From: Candidatus Accumulibacter vicinus
GTDB lineage: Bacteria; Pseudomonadota; Gammaproteobacteria; Burkholderiales; Rhodocyclaceae
Direction of reading: 5' to 3'
NCBI GenBank assembly: GCA_002425405.1
Contig: DIME01000174.1
Span: forward strand, 1 to 26,512
Length of the DNA stretch: 26,512 bases
Below, in pieces: positions 1 to 8,516 of this stretch (within the stretch, counting starts at the first letter, position 1; each line of letters starts with the position of its first letter). The notes beneath the pieces are model-generated. The model was not told where the DNA came from, did no database searches, and saw only the letters and a program-made list of their open reading frames with translations. A program made the translations under genes and the position numbers.

Positions 1-15
1 CTTTATGGCCCGCCC

Positions 16-2775
16 ATGCCCACCCTGCTGCTGGTCGACGGATCGTCCTACCTCTATCGCGCTTTTCATGCCATGCCCGACCTGCGCACGACGCAGAGCG
101 AGCCAACCGGTGCGCTGCATGGCGTGCTGAACATGCTACGCCGCCTCGAAAGCGACTACCAGGCGTCGGGAATCGATTACAAGGGCTGCGTCTTCGACGC
201 CAAGGGCAAGACCTTCCGCGAAGACTGGTACCCGCAGTACAAGGCCAACCGCCCACCGATGCCCGACGATCTGGTGCGCCAGATCGAACCCCTGCACGCG
301 GCGATCGAGGCGCTCGGCTGGCCGCTGCTGGTATTTGACGGCGTCGAGGCCGACGATGTGATCGGTACGCTGGCGACGCAGGCGGCAGCGCAGGGCATGC
401 AGGTGGTCGTGTCGACCGGCGACAAGGATCTCGCACAACTGGTCGGCCCACGGATCAGACTGGTCAACACGATGAGCAACGAACTGCTCGACGAGGCCGG
501 CGTGATCGGCAAGTTCGGCGTGCCGGCCGGACGCATCGTCGACTACCTGGCGCTGATCGGTGACACGGTCGATAACGTTCCCGGTGTCGACAAGGTCGGT
601 ACCAAGACGGCGATCAAATGGCTCGCGCAGTACGGTTCGCTCGACGGGGTGATCGCTGCCGCGCCTGACATCGGCGGTGTCGTCGGGCAGAACCTGCGGC
701 GTGCACTCGATTTCCTGCCGCTGGCACGCCGCCTGGTGACGGTACGCTGTAACCTCGACCTGGCGCTGGCGCCGACCGACCTGAAGCCGCGACCCCTCGA
801 TCGCGAACGACTGATCGAGATCTTCTCACACTACGAGATGCGCAGCTGGCTCAAGGAAGTACAGGGCGATGGCACCAGTCGCATGACGACGGACGATGGC
901 GCGCTGCCGGCCGCCGCGCCGAGCACCCAGACCGACCTGTTGGCCGACGCTGCGCACCGCGCGGCTTACCAGACGATCCTCGACTGGCCGGCTTTCGAGC
1001 GCTGGCTCGAGAAGATCGGGAACTCTCCCTTGACCGCACTCGATACTGAAACCACCAGCCTCGACCCCTTCGCTGCCCGCCTCGTCGGCCTGTCACTGGC
1101 GGTCGCTCCCGGCGAGGCGGTCTACCTGCCGCTCGCCCACCACTACCCCGATGCGCCGGCGCAACTGCCTTGCCACGAAGTGCTGGCGCGTCTCAAGCCC
1201 TGGCTCGAATCACCACGACACGCGAAGATCGGCCAGCACCTCAAGTACGATCAGCATGTGCTGGCCAACCACGGCATTCATCTCGCCGGTGTGGTACATG
1301 ACACACTGCTGCAATCGTACGTCCTCGAATCCGGCAAGGACGGTGTTCGCGGCCACGACCTCGGCCAGCTCGCGACCCGTCACCTCGGCCTCACAACGAT
1401 CCCCTACGAAGCGCTCTGTGGCAAGGGCGCGAAGCAGATCGGCTTCGACCAGGTGGCGATTGACCAGGCTTCCGAGTATTCTGCTGAAGACGCCGACCTC
1501 TGCCTGCGTCTGCACGCACGGCTGTATCCGCAGATCGCCGCCGATGCCGGTTTGCGGCACGTTTATCAAAACATCGAAATACCGGTACGCGACATCCTCT
1601 TTCGCATGGAACGGACCGGTGTCCTGATCGATGCCGAACTGCTCAAGCAGCAGAGCCACGAAATCGGCAAACGCCTGCTCGAACTCGAAACGAAGGCGCA
1701 CGTGGCGGCCGGCCAGCCGTTCAACCTCAACTCCCCCAAACAACTGGCCGAGATCCTGTTCGACAAGCTTGGCCTGCCCGTGAAAAGGAAGACCGCTTCG
1801 GGAACGCCGTCGACCGACGAGGAGGTGCTCTCCGAACTTGCGCTCGACTACCCGTTGCCCAAGATCCTGCTCGAATCGCGACAGCTCGCAAAACTCAAGG
1901 GCACCTATACCGACAAGCTGCCGAAAATGGTCAATGCCAGCAGCGGCCGTGTGCACACCAGCTACGCGCAGGCGGTCGCAGTGACCGGCCGGCTGGCTTC
2001 GAGCGAACCCAACCTGCAGAACATCCCGGTGCGTACCGCTGAAGGACGGCGCATTCGTGCGGCGTTCATCGCGCCGCCGGGCAGCCGCATCGTCTCGGCC
2101 GACTATTCACAGGTCGAGCTGCGAATCATGGCGCACCTCTCGGAAGATGCGCGTCTGCTCGAAGCCTTTTCCCAGGGTGAAGACGTACATCGCGCCACCG
2201 CCGCCGAGATTTTTGGCGTCACGCCGGGCGACGTCGGCCCCGATCAGCGTCGTGTCGCCAAGGTCATCAACTTCGGGCTGATCTACGGCATGAGTGCTTT
2301 CGGCCTCGCCCGCCAGCTCGACCTGACGCGCGGCGCCGCGCAAACGTACATCGAGCGCTATTTCGCGCGCTATCCTGGCGTCGCCGCCTACATGGAGAAA
2401 ACGCGTGCGACGGCCAAAGCCCAAGGTTATGTCGAAACCGTTTTCGGGCGTCGCCTGTGGCTTTCCGAAATCCATTCCAGCCTGCCCGCACGCCGCCAGG
2501 GCGCCGAACGCGCAGCGATCAACGCGCCGATGCAGGGATCGGCTGCCGACCTGATCAAATCAGCGATGATCGTCGTGCAGCGCTGGCTCGACACCGAGCG
2601 CCTGCAGACGCGGCTACTGCTGCAGGTGCATGACGAACTCGTCCTCGAAGTCCCGGAAGCCGAGTTGCCCCAAGTCCGCTCCCAACTGCCACGCCTGATG
2701 ACTGAATGGGCGGTGCTACGCGTGCCGCTGGTCGTCGATGTCGGCGTCGGCATGAACTGGGATGAGGCGCATTGA
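16..2775 (+). CDS. polA: DNA polymerase I
   Basis: Repair and Okazaki-fragment processing polymerase, 919 residues, the usual length for a three-domain enzyme. The 5'-3' exonuclease domain spans about residues 1-290, with the acidic GDKDLAQL motif near residue 136. The 3'-5' proofreading domain spans about 325-520 and keeps the first DEDD motif, DTET, at D343/E345, so proofreading is probably active. The polymerase domain follows, with motif A (SADYSQVELR, D696), motif B (RRVAKVINFGLIYG, K749) and motif C (QVHDELVLE, D873). The ATG at 16 begins the family-typical MPTLLLVDGSSYLYRAFHA. An ATG at 5 lies in another frame. Upstream sequence is cut off, so the promoter cannot be seen. The stop codon overlaps the TTG start of the next gene, which suggests co-transcription. 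Confidence 0.97.
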   Translation: MPTLLLVDGSSYLYRAFHAMPDLRTTQSEPTGALHGVLNMLRRLESDYQASGIDYKGCVFDAKGKTFREDWYPQYKANRPPMPDDLVRQIEPLHAAIEALGWPLLVFDGVEADDVIGTLATQAAAQGMQVVVSTGDKDLAQLVGPRIRLVNTMSNELLDEAGVIGKFGVPAGRIVDYLALIGDTVDNVPGVDKVGTKTAIKWLAQYGSLDGVIAAAPDIGGVVGQNLRRALDFLPLARRLVTVRCNLDLALAPTDLKPRPLDRERLIEIFSHYEMRSWLKEVQGDGTSRMTTDDGALPAAAPSTQTDLLADAAHRAAYQTILDWPAFERWLEKIGNSPLTALDTETTSLDPFAARLVGLSLAVAPGEAVYLPLAHHYPDAPAQLPCHEVLARLKPWLESPRHAKIGQHLKYDQHVLANHGIHLAGVVHDTLLQSYVLESGKDGVRGHDLGQLATRHLGLTTIPYEALCGKGAKQIGFDQVAIDQASEYSAEDADLCLRLHARLYPQIAADAGLRHVYQNIEIPVRDILFRMERTGVLIDAELLKQQSHEIGKRLLELETKAHVAAGQPFNLNSPKQLAEILFDKLGLPVKRKTASGTPSTDEEVLSELALDYPLPKILLESRQLAKLKGTYTDKLPKMVNASSGRVHTSYAQAVAVTGRLASSEPNLQNIPVRTAEGRRIRAAFIAPPGSRIVSADYSQVELRIMAHLSEDARLLEAFSQGEDVHRATAAEIFGVTPGDVGPDQRRVAKVINFGLIYGMSAFGLARQLDLTRGAAQTYIERYFARYPGVAAYMEKTRATAKAQGYVETVFGRRLWLSEIHSSLPARRQGAERAAINAPMQGSAADLIKSAMIVVQRWLDTERLQTRLLLQVHDELVLEVPEAELPQVRSQLPRLMTEWAVLRVPLVVDVGVGMNWDEAH

Positions 2776-3311
2776 CTCGGGTCATTGCTGGAATATTGCT
2801 GCTTCTGACCGGTCTGCTGTCCGGTTGTGGCAGTACGTCGGGCAAGATCGCGGTCTATCAGAACGAAGGTTTTGACGCCAACGAGACCTTCTCGCGGCTG
2901 TTCGACGCCAGCGCCGAAGCGACCTGTGAGGCTGCGCGCCGGACGCTGCTCAGCCAGGGCTACCTGCCGACCACGGTGAAGCCTGATTTCATCAGTGCCA
3001 GCAAGCATTTCCAGCCCGACAGCGAGGTGCATGTACAGATCGTGTTCAATGTCGTCTGCGCCCCGGAAGGCCGTCTCGGCAAGCTCTCGACAGTGTATGT
3101 GAACGCCATTCAGGACCGCTACGTGCTCAAGAAGAACCCGAACTCGGCGACTGTCGGTGTCAGCGCAATCGGCTCGGTCTCGATTCCGCTGACACCGAGC
3201 GAAGATTCGCTGGTCAAGGTGGCGAGCGAAACGATCCCTGCCGGGCCATTCTACGACCGGTTCTTTGTACTGATGCAGCGCAATCTTGCCCCTCACGAGG
3301 ATGAACAGTAG
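2772..3311 (+). CDS. DUF2242-like lipoprotein
   Basis: Predicted envelope lipoprotein of 179 residues, function unknown. The N-terminus MTRVIAGILLLLTGLLSGC is a signal peptide ending in a clear lipobox (LSGC, cysteine 19), so export and lipidation are expected. The remaining sequence (ETFSRLF near residue 34, a central FQPDSEVHVQI, then SATVGVSAIGS and FYDRFF toward the end) resembles the DUF2242 family as I remember it. No enzymatic motif is visible. No ATG is available: the frame has a stop just upstream, and the only sensible start is the TTG at 2772, which shares bases with the polA TGA. A GAGG about four bases upstream could serve as ribosome binding site. It is probably translated by coupling to polA. 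The next gene is convergent. Confidence 0.85.
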   Translation: MTRVIAGILLLLTGLLSGCGSTSGKIAVYQNEGFDANETFSRLFDASAEATCEAARRTLLSQGYLPTTVKPDFISASKHFQPDSEVHVQIVFNVVCAPEGRLGKLSTVYVNAIQDRYVLKKNPNSATVGVSAIGSVSIPLTPSEDSLVKVASETIPAGPFYDRFFVLMQRNLAPHEDEQ

Positions 3312-3374
3312 CCGTCTGTATGCAAACAAGCGTGCTTCTCCGCGTCCCTGGACGGTAGTCAGCATAAACGACCA

Positions 3375-4127
3375 CTACTGCCGATAGAAATTGGCCAGTT
3401 CCTGGTGGTCGAGGTCGGTAAGCGGCAGGTCGAAGGCAATCCGCCCCTGCCTGAGGCCGATCACCCGTTCGGCCAGCAAGGGCAGCAGCACAGGGTTATG
3501 GACGACGCTGACCAGCGTCGCCTGTCGAGCAGCCTGGACCAACAACTGGCATACCTCGGCGGCGGCCGAGGGATCGAGTGCGGCGGTTGGCTCGTCGGCA
3601 AGAATCAGGCGCGGCCGCTGCATCAGGAGACGAGCGATCGCCACCTTCTGCTTCTCGCCGCCCGACAGCCGGTCTGTACGGGTATGCGCGCGATCCAGGA
3701 GAGCGACCGCTTGCAAGGCCTGTGCCGCCTGCTCTGTTTCGTGTGCCGGATAGCAACGCGTCCAGCCGCGCCAGCCGCGCACGCGGCCGAGACCGCCGAT
3801 CAGCACGTTTTCCAGTGCCGACAGCCGAGCAACCAGATGCAGGCCCTGCAATACCTGTCCCACTTTCTGGCGCAGCGCGCGCAATTCGGTGGCGGGCATG
3901 GGTCCTGCCAGTGCGTGGCCAAGCACCTCCAGCGTGCCATGCGCGGGTCGCATGAAGCCGCTCAGCAGTCTCAGCAGGGTCGACTTGCCGGCCCCATTGT
4001 GGCCGACGATGGCGATGCGCTCGCCCTCGGTGATACTGAGTTCGTCGATATCGAGCAAGGTGCGGCCATCCGCAACACAAGCCACGGCTTGCAGGGAGAT
4101 GGCGGCAGAAGACGCGGCAGTGCTCAC
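3375..4127 (-). CDS. phnC: PhnC-like ABC transporter ATP-binding protein
   Basis: Cytoplasmic ATPase of a phosphonate/oxyanion-type importer, about 250 residues. Visible motifs are Walker A GHNGAGKS (residues 42-49), a Q-loop region followed by LVARLSALENVLIG, which is typical of the PhnC group, the signature LSGGEKQ (154-160), Walker B LILADEP (174-180) and the switch histidine at about 210. The frame stays open 30 codons further upstream, but I chose the GTG at 4127. It overlaps the permease TGA as GTGA and removes an unconserved basic extension. It is the last gene of the cluster running from 7568 to 3375. The substrate cannot be read from the ATPase: phosphonate, phosphite or phosphate are all possible. 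No C-P lyase genes are in the window. Confidence 0.88.
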   Translation of the reverse strand: MSTAASSAAISLQAVACVADGRTLLDIDELSITEGERIAIVGHNGAGKSTLLRLLSGFMRPAHGTLEVLGHALAGPMPATELRALRQKVGQVLQGLHLVARLSALENVLIGGLGRVRGWRGWTRCYPAHETEQAAQALQAVALLDRAHTRTDRLSGGEKQKVAIARLLMQRPRLILADEPTAALDPSAAAEVCQLLVQAARQATLVSVVHNPVLLPLLAERVIGLRQGRIAFDLPLTDLDHQELANFYRQ

Positions 4128-5026
4128 AGCAGAGCCAGACGAATGCGCCGGCTGATGGCGTCGAATGAGGCGACCAGGAGCACGACCACGATCAGCACGG
4201 TTGCCAGTCGTCCCCACTGAAAGAGCGAGATGGCTTCGGTGATCAGCAGGCCCAGGCCCCCGGCGCCGATGATGCCAAGAATTGTCGAATCACGGATATT
4301 GAACTCCCAGAGATAAAGGTGGCTGGATACGAACTGGGGAAGGACGGCAGGCCAGATGGCATTGAAGAACACCTGTACCGGCCCGGCACCGACGCTGCGC
4401 ACCGCATCGATCGAGGCGATGTCGAGCGTCTCGATCGACTCGGCGAAGAGTTTTCCATAACTGCCCATGCTGTGCAGAGCGATGGCCAGGATGCCGGCAG
4501 TCGGCCCGAGGCCGACGATCCCGACCAACACCAGACCAAAAACCAGAGTGTGAATCGAACGTGCGACGTCGAGAGTCGCTTTTGCGAGCCAGGCAAGTGG
4601 TCGCGGCGCCGCCAGGTTGCGCGCCGTCAATGCCGCCAACGGCAAGGCCAGCACGGCGCCGAGCAATGATCCCAGGGTGGCAATGCGAATTGTCGTCCAA
4701 GTGGCGCCGACGAGTCCGGCAAGGTAGTCCAGCTCGACTGCGCGGCGGTTTTCGACACGCAGCAGCGTGCCGTCATCGCTGCGATACGCGAATTCCGGGT
4801 TCCCCCACCAGACATCGATGAAACTTGGGCGGGCGAATTCTACCGCTGTCTTCAACAGGTTTCGAAGCGGGTTGCGCCCCAGCGATAACTCCCCTTCTCT
4901 GGCCAGCGAGCCAAGACAGGCCGCGACCAGCAGGAAGTAGATCAGGGTCAGCGCGAGAAAAGCAGAACGACCGCTGCAGCGCTTCGCCCGGCGCCCGGCA
5001 AGGCACGCGCGCCAGAGGCGCGTCAC
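4124..5026 (-). CDS. phnE: PhnE-like ABC transporter permease
   Basis: Inner-membrane permease of about 300 residues. A basic N-terminus is followed by a hydrophobic segment near residues 23-42, and then by the multi-span binding-protein-dependent transport domain in the C-terminal two thirds. The cytoplasmic coupling region, around IDAVRSVGAGPVQVFFNAIW, matches the PhnE style, and a conserved glycine-rich stretch GIIGAGGLGLLI follows. The start is GTG at 5026, overlapping the stop of the binding-protein gene as GTGA. The stop in turn overlaps the GTG of the ATPase gene. These two junctions imply tight translational coupling and fixed stoichiometry. It pairs with the neighbouring PhnD-like and PhnC-like proteins. 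The substrate is not determined by the sequence. Confidence 0.87.
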   Translation of the reverse strand: MTRLWRACLAGRRAKRCSGRSAFLALTLIYFLLVAACLGSLAREGELSLGRNPLRNLLKTAVEFARPSFIDVWWGNPEFAYRSDDGTLLRVENRRAVELDYLAGLVGATWTTIRIATLGSLLGAVLALPLAALTARNLAAPRPLAWLAKATLDVARSIHTLVFGLVLVGIVGLGPTAGILAIALHSMGSYGKLFAESIETLDIASIDAVRSVGAGPVQVFFNAIWPAVLPQFVSSHLYLWEFNIRDSTILGIIGAGGLGLLITEAISLFQWGRLATVLIVVVLLVASFDAISRRIRLALL

Positions 5027-5889
5027 TTTGGCCGCAGTTTGCCGGTGGCCAGACCGGCATCGCGGATCGGCTTGTAGAAACCGTTGTCGCGGATCACAAA
5101 GCCGGTGTAATGGGGTGGCAACAGCCCGGGCTGTGTTTTCAGGGCCTGGCCGACGTCGAGCAACGCTGCCTGCAGACGGGCAATCAGCGCCTGGTCGGCG
5201 AACAGTGCCCGGCTGACGGCCACAGCGTCGTTCGGCAGCGGCGCCGATTGCCAGACGATCTTCGACTGATCGGCTCGGATCAGCCCCTGTTCGATCATCG
5301 CCGTGCGGTTGCGGTTGTAGTCGGCACCGGCATCCAGGACGCCTTGTGTCACCTGCGTTTCAATCGCCTGGTGCGGGGCATGCAGCACCTTGGCAAAATA
5401 GCTGTCGGGGTTGATGCCCTGGGTCATGAAGAAGTGCAGCGGGATCAGGTAGCCCGAAGTGGAGCCCTTGTCACCGAAGGCGAAGGTCCTGCCCTTGAGA
5501 TCGGCAACCGTCCGGATTCCCGAATCGGGATGGGTGACAATGATCGCATGATATTCGGGCTTGTCGTCGTAAAGGATGCTGGCTACTGCCTGCGCGCCCG
5601 CTTCGTTGTTGGCGAGCACGTAGCCCCACGGCCCCATCAGGGCGATGTCGGTTTCACCGTTGGCAAGCGATTTGGCCAGTCCTTCCCAGCTATCGACGGT
5701 GCGCAGTGCGACCGGCCGATTGAGTCTAGCCGCGAGGTAGTCAGCGAGCGGACGGTAGGTGGCGTCGTTCTTGTCCCGGTTCGGCTGGAAGAGGCCGACG
5801 CCGAACTTGAGCGGTGGCTCAGCGGCCAGGGCAGCGGTCGACAGCAGCGCGCCAACGAAAGTGGCGAGCAGGCATGACCAGTATTTCAT
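5023..5889 (-). CDS. phnD: PhnD-like periplasmic substrate-binding protein
   Basis: Periplasmic solute-binding protein of the phosphate/phosphite/phosphonate family, 288 residues from the chosen start. MKYWSCLLATFVGALLSTAA then LAAE forms a clean signal peptide with cleavage near residue 22. Family features are GVGLFQPN after the signal, the GPWGY segment near 86-90, the ligand-binding STSG loop at 143-146 followed by YLIP, and PLPNDAV later. The frame extends upstream to an ATG at 5943 that overlaps the stop of the response-regulator gene as ATGA. That start would give an 18-residue extension before the signal peptide. I prefer 5889 for the signal peptide, but coupling makes 5943 possible. 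Neither start has a strong ribosome binding site. The ligand is unknown: phosphonate, phosphite or phosphate are guesses from the family. Confidence 0.86.
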   Translation of the reverse strand: MKYWSCLLATFVGALLSTAALAAEPPLKFGVGLFQPNRDKNDATYRPLADYLAARLNRPVALRTVDSWEGLAKSLANGETDIALMGPWGYVLANNEAGAQAVASILYDDKPEYHAIIVTHPDSGIRTVADLKGRTFAFGDKGSTSGYLIPLHFFMTQGINPDSYFAKVLHAPHQAIETQVTQGVLDAGADYNRNRTAMIEQGLIRADQSKIVWQSAPLPNDAVAVSRALFADQALIARLQAALLDVGQALKTQPGLLPPHYTGFVIRDNGFYKPIRDAGLATGKLRPK

Positions 5890-5939
5890 GAGTGTTCTTG
5901 GGTGGTGAATGGGTGGAACTGAAATCGCTGTCGCGGTCG

Positions 5940-7568
5940 TCATGAGATGGCCGGCAGCTTGAACTTGCGCTGAATCTTCGCCACCAGGGCGGCAATTGGA
6001 CCCAGCCGGGGATGACGCTGGTTCTTGGCCAGCAGCATCTGGTGGTAGCGATGCGCATCGCGCAGCTTGTCCGCGTCAACCCCATTGGTATAGACATCGA
6101 GGAACAGCGCATAGGCGGCGTTGGCGATAATCTGCGGATTGCCGGGCAAACGTTCCGCGGCCTCCCTGAGCATCGCCGCGGCGGTTCTGAAATCGCCGGC
6201 CTGTCCTTTCCGGACGGCCTCATCATTGATCTGGATGATCTCGGCGTTGCTGTTGCTGATCAGCGTTTCCGCACGCTCGGCATTGCCGTGGGTTTTCATC
6301 ATCTGGGTAATGCTGGCATGCAGGACGGTCTGGTCCGGATTGTTCTGGACCACCTCCTTGAGTATCTGCTCGGCCTCGTTGTGCCTGCCGTGCACCAGGC
6401 AGGCCTTGGCAACAGCCAGCTTCACCGCTTCCGACAGGCCCTGGGTCCCTCCTTGCATGACCCGTTCCAACGCCTGCTGCGCCAGTTCCGGGTTACCCGC
6501 CTTGTGCTGCGCGACCGCTTCCACCGCGGCCAGCAAAGGCGTGTCGCCGGCATTCCGGAAGCTGCTCTTGGCTTCGCTGATCAGGGCAATCGCCTGTTCG
6601 GTGTCGCCGAGTTCGGTCAGCGCATTGCCAAGATTGGCGTAGTCGTTGAGGTCGCGCAATGGCGAGTTGCGCGTCTTCTGAACGACAGTGCGTAGCGCTT
6701 TCTCGACACGACCAAAATCTGCAGTCTCTTCGGCAATCCCGGCAATCGCACGATGACGGGCCAGGGAATTGGGGGACATCTCGCAGGCCTTGTCGAGAAC
6801 CCGGAGCGCGTTGTCGGACTCTCCGGATTCCCGGAGCAAGCAGCCCAACGCATCGTAGGCCGCCAGGAAACGTGGCGTCTCGGCAAGCAGCTCGTTGAGC
6901 GCATGCTTGGCCTGTTCCAGCTGGCCACTGCCCTGATACGCCTTGGCCAGCCCCAGTTTTGCCCAAGGCATCGAGCGCATCTGCAGGGCGCGCTGGTAGA
7001 ACTCGATGGCTTCGTCGAAACGCTGCGTCATGATCAGCGCGTTGCCCTTGATGCGCAGGGCGTCCAGCAGGAATTTGTCCTTCGCGGCAATGATTTCGTC
7101 GCAGGCCACGACAATCTCCTGCCAGCGGCTTTGGTCCTGCAGCTTGTCGATCTGTGCCAGTCGCTGTTTCTTGTCCAGCAAACGGTCGATCCGTGATTTG
7201 AGGGAATCCGCGGTGAAGGGTTTCAGCAGATAGTCGTCCGGCAGACATTCGGCTGCGGTGATTACCGACGTGTAGCCCTGTTCGGCGGTGATCATCAGGA
7301 ACAGTGTCGCCCGGCTGATGATCCCGCGCGAGCGAACATATTCGAGAAACTGCTGACCGTCGGTTGCGCCGCCGAGGTAGTAATCGCAGAGAATGATGTC
7401 GAATCGATTGCTGGTCTTGAGCATTTCGAGCGCATCCCGGACGGTCCCCGCAACGCTGGTCTGCTCGACGCCCAGACTGCTTACCTGGCTGCGGATCGAG
7501 CTACGCATTTCAGCCACGTCATCGATGATCAGGATGCGTTTGTTTCGGTAAGGCGAGATGATGGCCAT
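5940..7568 (-). CDS. Response regulator with receiver domain and TPR repeats
   Basis: Cytoplasmic signalling protein of 542 residues. Residues 10-130 form a CheY-like receiver with acidic pair D16/D17, phospho-acceptor D62 (LCDYYLGG), switch T94 (MITAE) and conserved K116 (LLKPF), so it should be phosphorylatable. Residues from about 160 to 530 are helical tetratricopeptide repeats, for example ALIMTQRFDEAIEFYQRAL and KLGLAKAYQGSGQLEQAKHA. There is no DNA-binding, GGDEF, EAL or kinase domain, so output is probably by protein-protein contact. Similar receiver-TPR proteins occur in Proteobacteria, and I know no assigned role. It is the first gene of the cluster with the Phn-like ABC transporter. 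No cognate histidine kinase is in the window. The 132 bases upstream hold no promoter I can defend. Confidence 0.9.
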   Translation of the reverse strand: MAIISPYRNKRILIIDDVAEMRSSIRSQVSSLGVEQTSVAGTVRDALEMLKTSNRFDIILCDYYLGGATDGQQFLEYVRSRGIISRATLFLMITAEQGYTSVITAAECLPDDYLLKPFTADSLKSRIDRLLDKKQRLAQIDKLQDQSRWQEIVVACDEIIAAKDKFLLDALRIKGNALIMTQRFDEAIEFYQRALQMRSMPWAKLGLAKAYQGSGQLEQAKHALNELLAETPRFLAAYDALGCLLRESGESDNALRVLDKACEMSPNSLARHRAIAGIAEETADFGRVEKALRTVVQKTRNSPLRDLNDYANLGNALTELGDTEQAIALISEAKSSFRNAGDTPLLAAVEAVAQHKAGNPELAQQALERVMQGGTQGLSEAVKLAVAKACLVHGRHNEAEQILKEVVQNNPDQTVLHASITQMMKTHGNAERAETLISNSNAEIIQINDEAVRKGQAGDFRTAAAMLREAAERLPGNPQIIANAAYALFLDVYTNGVDADKLRDAHRYHQMLLAKNQRHPRLGPIAALVAKIQRKFKLPAIS

Positions 7569-7700
7569 TGCTGTGTGGCGCCCTGGAGACTTCCTGGATG
7601 GTACCGGATTTCAGCGGTCCTTGCTGCTCGTGTAACTGGCTGGCCTGCAGATTTCGGACCCAAGTGCCACAACCGTTGCAAGCCCACGGTCGGGCGGTGA

Positions 7701-8456
7701 TCAGAGATTGCAGAATAACATGTCGAACTCGACGTCGTTATCGCAATGACGCGGCCGATGGTCACTATCGGGTCGAATGAAGCGAATGTTCAGTGCGTAC
7801 TTGTTGGCGCTGATTTCCGGAATGTAAGGGTCGTGCATTTTGAGTGAAATGCGCACCATCTGGGAACTGCTACCGCCGAGCATCAACTGGAAAGCGCCGC
7901 CGATGGCGACGTGGTGCTCGGGACGGCCACTGGCGCGCAGCAGGCGCAGCACGATGGTCAGCGCGTCACGTAGCGGCAGCATCGGCTGCAGCCAGGCGAC
8001 CAGTGCGTCACGTCGTACGCCGGGGTCCTGATGCCGCCAGTAATGGTAGGAAGGCAGATCGAATTCACAGACGCCACCGGGAATGCTGGCACGACTCTTG
8101 ATGCTCATCAGCCAGTCGTTGTCGCGAAGATGCTGGCCGATCTTGCCGGTCATTCCGAGCAGCGCTGCCGATGCCTGCTCGATCTCGTAGAGGGCGCCGG
8201 AAAGCGCGTCTTCAGAGATGTCCGGATTGTTGCGATAGCTCAACAGGCTCTGGCGCTGGCGTTCGAGCTCCTGAATCAGATCCATTTTCAGGTCGGCACG
8301 TCCAGCCACATCGAGGATCTCGAACAGGGTCAGAAGGACGACATGATGTTCCTGCGAGCCATCCCGTTGCAGAAAACCGTTCGTTTTGTAGAACAAATCC
8401 TCAAGGCGCAACAGCGTGCGGATGCGTTCATTGAAAGGATATTCGTATGTGATCAC
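7701..8456 (-). CDS. zapD: Cell division protein ZapD
   Basis: FtsZ-associated protein of 251 residues that cross-links FtsZ filaments at the cytoplasmic division ring. The N-terminus ITYEYPFNERIRTLLRLEDL is highly typical of ZapD (formerly YacF/DUF1342). The middle part (PSYHYW, then WLQPMLPLRDA) and the C-terminal QMVRISLKMH, followed by a barrel-like end, also fit. The start is GTG at 8456, placed by family alignment from memory. It lies 60 bases after coaE, in the order coaE-zapD that is common in Proteobacteria. The zinc-binding yacG gene that often follows zapD is not present: the next 132 bases are non-coding and then a receiver-TPR gene begins. Confidence 0.94.
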   Translation of the reverse strand: MITYEYPFNERIRTLLRLEDLFYKTNGFLQRDGSQEHHVVLLTLFEILDVAGRADLKMDLIQELERQRQSLLSYRNNPDISEDALSGALYEIEQASAALLGMTGKIGQHLRDNDWLMSIKSRASIPGGVCEFDLPSYHYWRHQDPGVRRDALVAWLQPMLPLRDALTIVLRLLRASGRPEHHVAIGGAFQLMLGGSSSQMVRISLKMHDPYIPEISANKYALNIRFIRPDSDHRPRHCDNDVEFDMLFCNL

Positions 8457-8516
8457 ACAGCCGCCAGCGTGGGGAACAGGAATTTTTGATAATTCTGAAG
8501 CATATGCAGTAAAACC

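Noticed and set aside
2427..3365. 312-codon minus-strand open frame opposite the end of polA and the lipoprotein gene
   Set aside because: Both overlapped plus-strand genes have clear motifs (polymerase motif C, lipobox), while the antisense product has none.
3335..3375. Small hairpin CGTCC-CT-GGACG between the convergent lipoprotein and ATPase genes, considered as a terminator
   Set aside because: The stem is only five pairs with a two-base loop and no T run follows on either strand.
7569..7700. A short frame before the response-regulator gene reading CNGCG, considered as a YacG remnant, and a TGGCAC considered as a sigma-54 promoter
   Set aside because: The cysteine motif lacks the second CxxxC pair and a start codon. 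The TGGCAC lacks a GC at the -12 position.
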